Of a DNA stretch of 10,177 nucleotides, positions 7,360 to 10,177 are shown in pieces. Numbering within the stretch: the stretch's first letter is position 1; each line of letters starts with the position of its first letter. The notes beneath the pieces were generated by a model, which worked only from the letters and a program-made list of their open reading frames with translations, had not been told where the DNA came from and did not search any database. Source of the DNA: an uncultured Fusobacterium sp. (GTDB lineage Bacteria > Fusobacteriota > Fusobacteriia > Fusobacteriales > Fusobacteriaceae); assembly GCA_900543175.1 (NCBI GenBank), contig UQQO01000083.1, positions 1 through 10,177 on the forward strand, read 5' to 3'. The position numbers and the translations under genes are program-made.

Positions 7360-9949
7360 GAAAACTATTTTTATAATAATATACAGTATGTTTTTTTCTT
7401 TTAACTCATATGGAATGAAAGAAAATTTTGAAGATTATTACTTACAGATAAATGCAAAAAATTTAAAAGATGATTTTTTTATGGTAAAATATGATAGTAT
7501 TAATGAAAAAGTATATGTAGGTTTAAACTCATTTTTCTATTTTTTAGAGCTATATACATTGGATATAAATATTAAAAAAAAGAGGGTATCTGGAATTATA
7601 GATGGTAAAGATATCAATATCTCCTTTGATGAGGGAGAGTATCTAATTATGGAAAATGAGCTATATATAGAGTTGAACATATTAAAAGAAAAGTTTAATT
7701 TTAAATCTGCTACATTTTTTCCAGAATCTTTAAAATTGATTATTGAACCAAGATTTGAACTTCCATATGAAAAGAGAGAGAAAGGAAAAATAGAGAGGTT
7801 AAGATTAGATTTAGACAGAGAGGAAGAGGCAAAGCAGATAGATATTGAGATGCCTAAAAAGCTTATAACTCCAGGTTTAGTTAAGGTTGAATATGTGCAA
7901 ACAGATTTAAAAGAAAGTTCCTATAACTTGAATTTTGAGTATGCCTCACAACTTATGTATGGAGAGTTCTATATGTCTGGAGAATTAAAACCAGATCCAG
8001 AGATAGATTATGGAAACTTAACATACTCTAAATTTGTAAAAGATAATGATTTGGTGCTTGGAAGTTTTTCGTTGATAGCACCTAGTTTTTTAGATATAAA
8101 TACAAAAACATTGGGAGTAAGCCTAGATAGTAATGACACATATATAACTAGAGATGGTGGAATTACCATAATAAAAGGTGAAGCTATCAATGCTGAAAGT
8201 ATTGAATTATATAGAAATAGCTTTTTGATAGATTATAAAAATTTTGGAGATAGAGGTTTTGAGGGAAAGGACTTTGAATTTAGAATAGATGATGGAGTTA
8301 TAAACTCAAATTATATTTTAAAAATATACTATCGAGATGGAAAAATAGAGGAAAGGAGGGTATACTCTCTTTCTGATAGTGATCTATTAAAAAAAGGAAA
8401 AGATAGATTTTCTTTGCAATTAGGAAAAACTGATGGAATTGGAGATCAACAGGGGATAGGAAAATACTTCTATGGAGTAACAGATAATATTACTTTAGGA
8501 GTTGGAGGATTGAATTTAACTTCTATTGATGGAAAAAATCATAAATTTTTAGAGAATGATCTTCTTTTTAGGACAGGAACAGATAAATTTCCATTGCTAT
8601 TTCAATATAAAAACTATTATGATTATAAGAATAAGGATAATAATTTTGAACTTTTAATAGATCAGAAAATATTTGATTATAATCTACAATACAATATAAA
8701 TAGATATTCTGAAAACAGTGTAGGAAAAGAGGGTGTTGTAGATTATGACTCAATCTCCATTGGAAAAACTTTTGGCAGAAATTTTATAGAGGTAGGAGTA
8801 AGTCAAAGTAAAAAGGTAACAAAGGAAAAAGAGAAAAATATATATGCTTTATTAGACAGTTCAATATTTTTTCCATTTTATACATCTTTGAAAATTGAAA
8901 AGACAATAGATGGGAATAATAAAAATACCTTATATAATCCATATATAAGCTATGTAGGTAACAATGGTTTTAGTATAATGGCAGATATAAGAGTTGAGAA
9001 AGATGAAAATCGTAGTAAAACTAAAGAAGAGTACTCTTTAAGAGCAAATTTAAGAAGACAGGAAATTATAAAAAATAAATTGTATGCTGATCTTGGGTTT
9101 GAGATAAAATATAGAAATGAGTATCATAAACCAATATATGGATTAACTTTTAATATTGAGTTAGATGATTTGATTTATACAAAAGTATCTTCAGATTCAA
9201 GAATTGATGAACAGGGAAAACACTCTAATAGAACAGGTGTTTATATAAATAAAACTATTGATTTAAGTGATCCTAAACGTCAAATTAGTAAAAATATATC
9301 TTTGAGCAATTCATGGGTATATGGAAAAGTTTTCCTAGATAAAAACAACAATGGTATATATGATAAGGGAGAAAAGGCTCTAAACAATGTTGGAATAATG
9401 GCAGATAATATGTTATTTTATAGTAATGAAAATGGAGATTATATAGCTGAAGGGTTATATTCTTCAGAGGCGATAGAATTTAAAGTAGATAGAAAAACTA
9501 TAGATCCTATGACAAAATACTTAAAGGAAACATTAAGGGTAAAAACTAGAAAATCTGCTGGAATGAGGATAGATATACCAATAAATATAGTTTCAATGGT
9601 AGCTGGAAATATTTGGAATACAGAAGATTTTAGTGAAAAAGAGTTTATTCAATATCTGACAATGACAACTATTATTTTAGAAAAAGATGGTAAAGTTATA
9701 GCAGAAGTAGATCCTGAATTTGATGGTATGTTTTTCTTTGAGGATATTCCTTCAGGAAAGTATAAGATGAAATTTAAGTATTTGGGAGAAGAGGAGATCA
9801 GTTTTGTAACTCCTGAACTAGATGTAAAAATAGAACTTTCAGATACAGAAGAGGGAGAATACTTTGAAGGATTTGATACTGCACTAATTAAAGTAAAAGA
9901 TAGTGAAGAGGTTGAGAATAGAGAAGAAACAATGAAATGGGAGTATTAA
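7349..9949 (+). CDS. Outer-membrane pilus usher-like protein with C-terminal prealbumin-like domains
   Basis: 866 residues. The signal peptide is about 1-22 (ends Ser-Tyr-Gly). Residues about 28-145 form an N-terminal domain of the type found in DUF4402-associated ushers: a short beta repeat, then LKLIIEPRFELPYEKRE (128-144). Residues about 165-640 are rich in alternating strands like a beta-barrel, interrupted near 262-340 by a plug-like segment (GEAINAESIELYRNSFLIDY, then a Gly-rich turn and ILKIYYRDGK), matching the usher pattern in which an LYRNG-like strand precedes a G-x-Y/F-x-F strand. The C-terminal 210 residues carry two prealbumin/carboxypeptidase-regulatory-like domains; the first opens with VYGKVFLDKNNNGIYDKGE, a calcium-loop-like motif (664-675), and the second with VAGNIW and ends DGMFFFEDIPSGKYKMKF. 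Role by family: pore for subunit secretion and pilus assembly, partner of the chaperone at 250-993. The start overlaps the adhesin gene; AGGG at 7339-7342 is 6 nt upstream. Confidence 0.75.
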   Translation: MKIKKTIFIIIYSMFFSFNSYGMKENFEDYYLQINAKNLKDDFFMVKYDSINEKVYVGLNSFFYFLELYTLDINIKKKRVSGIIDGKDINISFDEGEYLIMENELYIELNILKEKFNFKSATFFPESLKLIIEPRFELPYEKREKGKIERLRLDLDREEEAKQIDIEMPKKLITPGLVKVEYVQTDLKESSYNLNFEYASQLMYGEFYMSGELKPDPEIDYGNLTYSKFVKDNDLVLGSFSLIAPSFLDINTKTLGVSLDSNDTYITRDGGITIIKGEAINAESIELYRNSFLIDYKNFGDRGFEGKDFEFRIDDGVINSNYILKIYYRDGKIEERRVYSLSDSDLLKKGKDRFSLQLGKTDGIGDQQGIGKYFYGVTDNITLGVGGLNLTSIDGKNHKFLENDLLFRTGTDKFPLLFQYKNYYDYKNKDNNFELLIDQKIFDYNLQYNINRYSENSVGKEGVVDYDSISIGKTFGRNFIEVGVSQSKKVTKEKEKNIYALLDSSIFFPFYTSLKIEKTIDGNNKNTLYNPYISYVGNNGFSIMADIRVEKDENRSKTKEEYSLRANLRRQEIIKNKLYADLGFEIKYRNEYHKPIYGLTFNIELDDLIYTKVSSDSRIDEQGKHSNRTGVYINKTIDLSDPKRQISKNISLSNSWVYGKVFLDKNNNGIYDKGEKALNNVGIMADNMLFYSNENGDYIAEGLYSSEAIEFKVDRKTIDPMTKYLKETLRVKTRKSAGMRIDIPINIVSMVAGNIWNTEDFSEKEFIQYLTMTTIILEKDGKVIAEVDPEFDGMFFFEDIPSGKYKMKFKYLGEEEISFVTPELDVKIELSDTEEGEYFEGFDTALIKVKDSEEVENREETMKWEY

Positions 9950-9958
9950 AACATGGAG

Positions 9959-9965
9959 AAAGGAG
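9959..9965 (+). promoter_or_regulatory. Ribosome binding site suggesting a CTG start
   Basis: AAAGGAG lies 10 nt before CTG 9976. The frame encoding the following hydrophobic segment has a TGA at 9967-9969 and no ATG or GTG near this site. CTG followed by AAA gives Met-Lys and a normal signal-anchor start. The next candidate, TTG 9991, would be 25 nt from the site. Confidence 0.5.
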
Positions 9966-9975
9966 ATGAATTATC

Positions 9976-10177
9976 CTGAAATCAGGTACTTTGCTAATAT
10001 CAATTATATGCTTTATTATAACAATTACTATTTCCACAGTCGGTAGTATTAGAACAAAGGAGATAAAAGATAAAGAGATAAAAAGCGAGATTGTCTACTC
10101 CAAAGGAGAGGAAAAACCATATACAGGAAAGTTTGTTACTCAGGATCTAGAAGAAGAGTATATTGATGGAGTAAAAA
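9976..10177 (+). CDS. N-terminal part of a signal-anchored protein with a YwqK/MORN_2-like repeat (partial, cut by window end)
   Basis: The frame is open from just after a TGA at 9967-9969 to the window edge, 67 codons. The first ~24 residues (KSGTLLISIICFIITITIST) form a hydrophobic signal peptide or membrane anchor. After a Lys/Glu-rich stretch comes VYSKGEEKPYTGKFVTQ followed by EEEYIDGVK. This matches the repeat type in proteins annotated as YwqK family antitoxin or MORN_2 (Pro-Tyr-Thr-Gly, then Tyr-x-Asp/Asn-Gly-x-x), which are abundant and often exported in Fusobacteriota. The start codon is uncertain: CTG 9976 best fits the ribosome site, with ATT 9970 and TTG 9991 as alternatives. The gap of 26 nt after the usher suggests the same operon. 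Whether it is a pilus component is unknown. Confidence 0.6.
   Translation, partial: MKSGTLLISIICFIITITISTVGSIRTKEIKDKEIKSEIVYSKGEEKPYTGKFVTQDLEEEYIDGVK

Noticed and set aside
1..10177. CRISPR array, tRNA, rRNA, insertion sequence or prophage genes
   Set aside because: No regularly spaced repeats, tRNA-like folds, transposase motifs or terminal inverted repeats were seen.

Overview
The window is very AT-rich, uses AGA for almost every arginine and encodes envelope proteins with Sec signal peptides, including an outer-membrane usher. That fits a low-GC diderm, most likely Fusobacteriota (Fusobacterium/Cetobacterium type). The taxon is inferred from composition and gene style; there is no rRNA or marker gene. 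All real genes lie on the + strand.

Layout: (1) 1-86, the tail of an unidentified gene. (2) 250-993, a PapD-like periplasmic pilus chaperone with a TTG start. (3) An excellent promoter (TTGATA, 17 bp, TATAAT with an extended -10) at 1036-1064, followed by a cytoplasmic PAS-GGDEF-EAL protein whose GGDEF motif is degenerate and whose EAL site is intact: a probable c-di-GMP phosphodiesterase. (4) Directly after its stop codon, a class I c-di-GMP (GEMM-I) riboswitch whose 3' P1 strand is also the 5' strand of a 19-bp intrinsic terminator. (5) 2917-5007, a membrane HD-GYP phosphodiesterase with two periplasmic SBP_bac_3-like sensor domains. (6) 5028-6497, a periplasmic peptide-binding-like protein (SBP_bac_5) without transporter genes. 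(7) 6487-7359, a DUF4402-type two-domain pilus subunit or adhesin. (8) 7349-9949, an outer-membrane usher-like protein with C-terminal prealbumin-like domains. (9) From about 9976 to the window edge, the start of a signal-anchored protein with a YwqK/MORN_2-like repeat.

Genes 5 to 9 are tightly packed, with gaps of 20-26 nt or 11-nt overlaps, and read as one operon downstream of the riboswitch. The geometry predicts an ON switch: c-di-GMP holds P1 together, prevents the terminator and lets transcription reach the pilus genes. The first gene past the switch is itself a c-di-GMP-degrading enzyme, so the layout looks like a self-limiting circuit for surface attachment, with a second phosphodiesterase encoded just before the switch. 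Chaperone, usher and DUF4402 subunit together make a chaperone-usher pilus system, oddly split by the c-di-GMP signalling genes. The most interesting unit is the whole assembly: PDE - c-di-GMP riboswitch/terminator - sensor HD-GYP - solute-binding protein - adhesin - usher.
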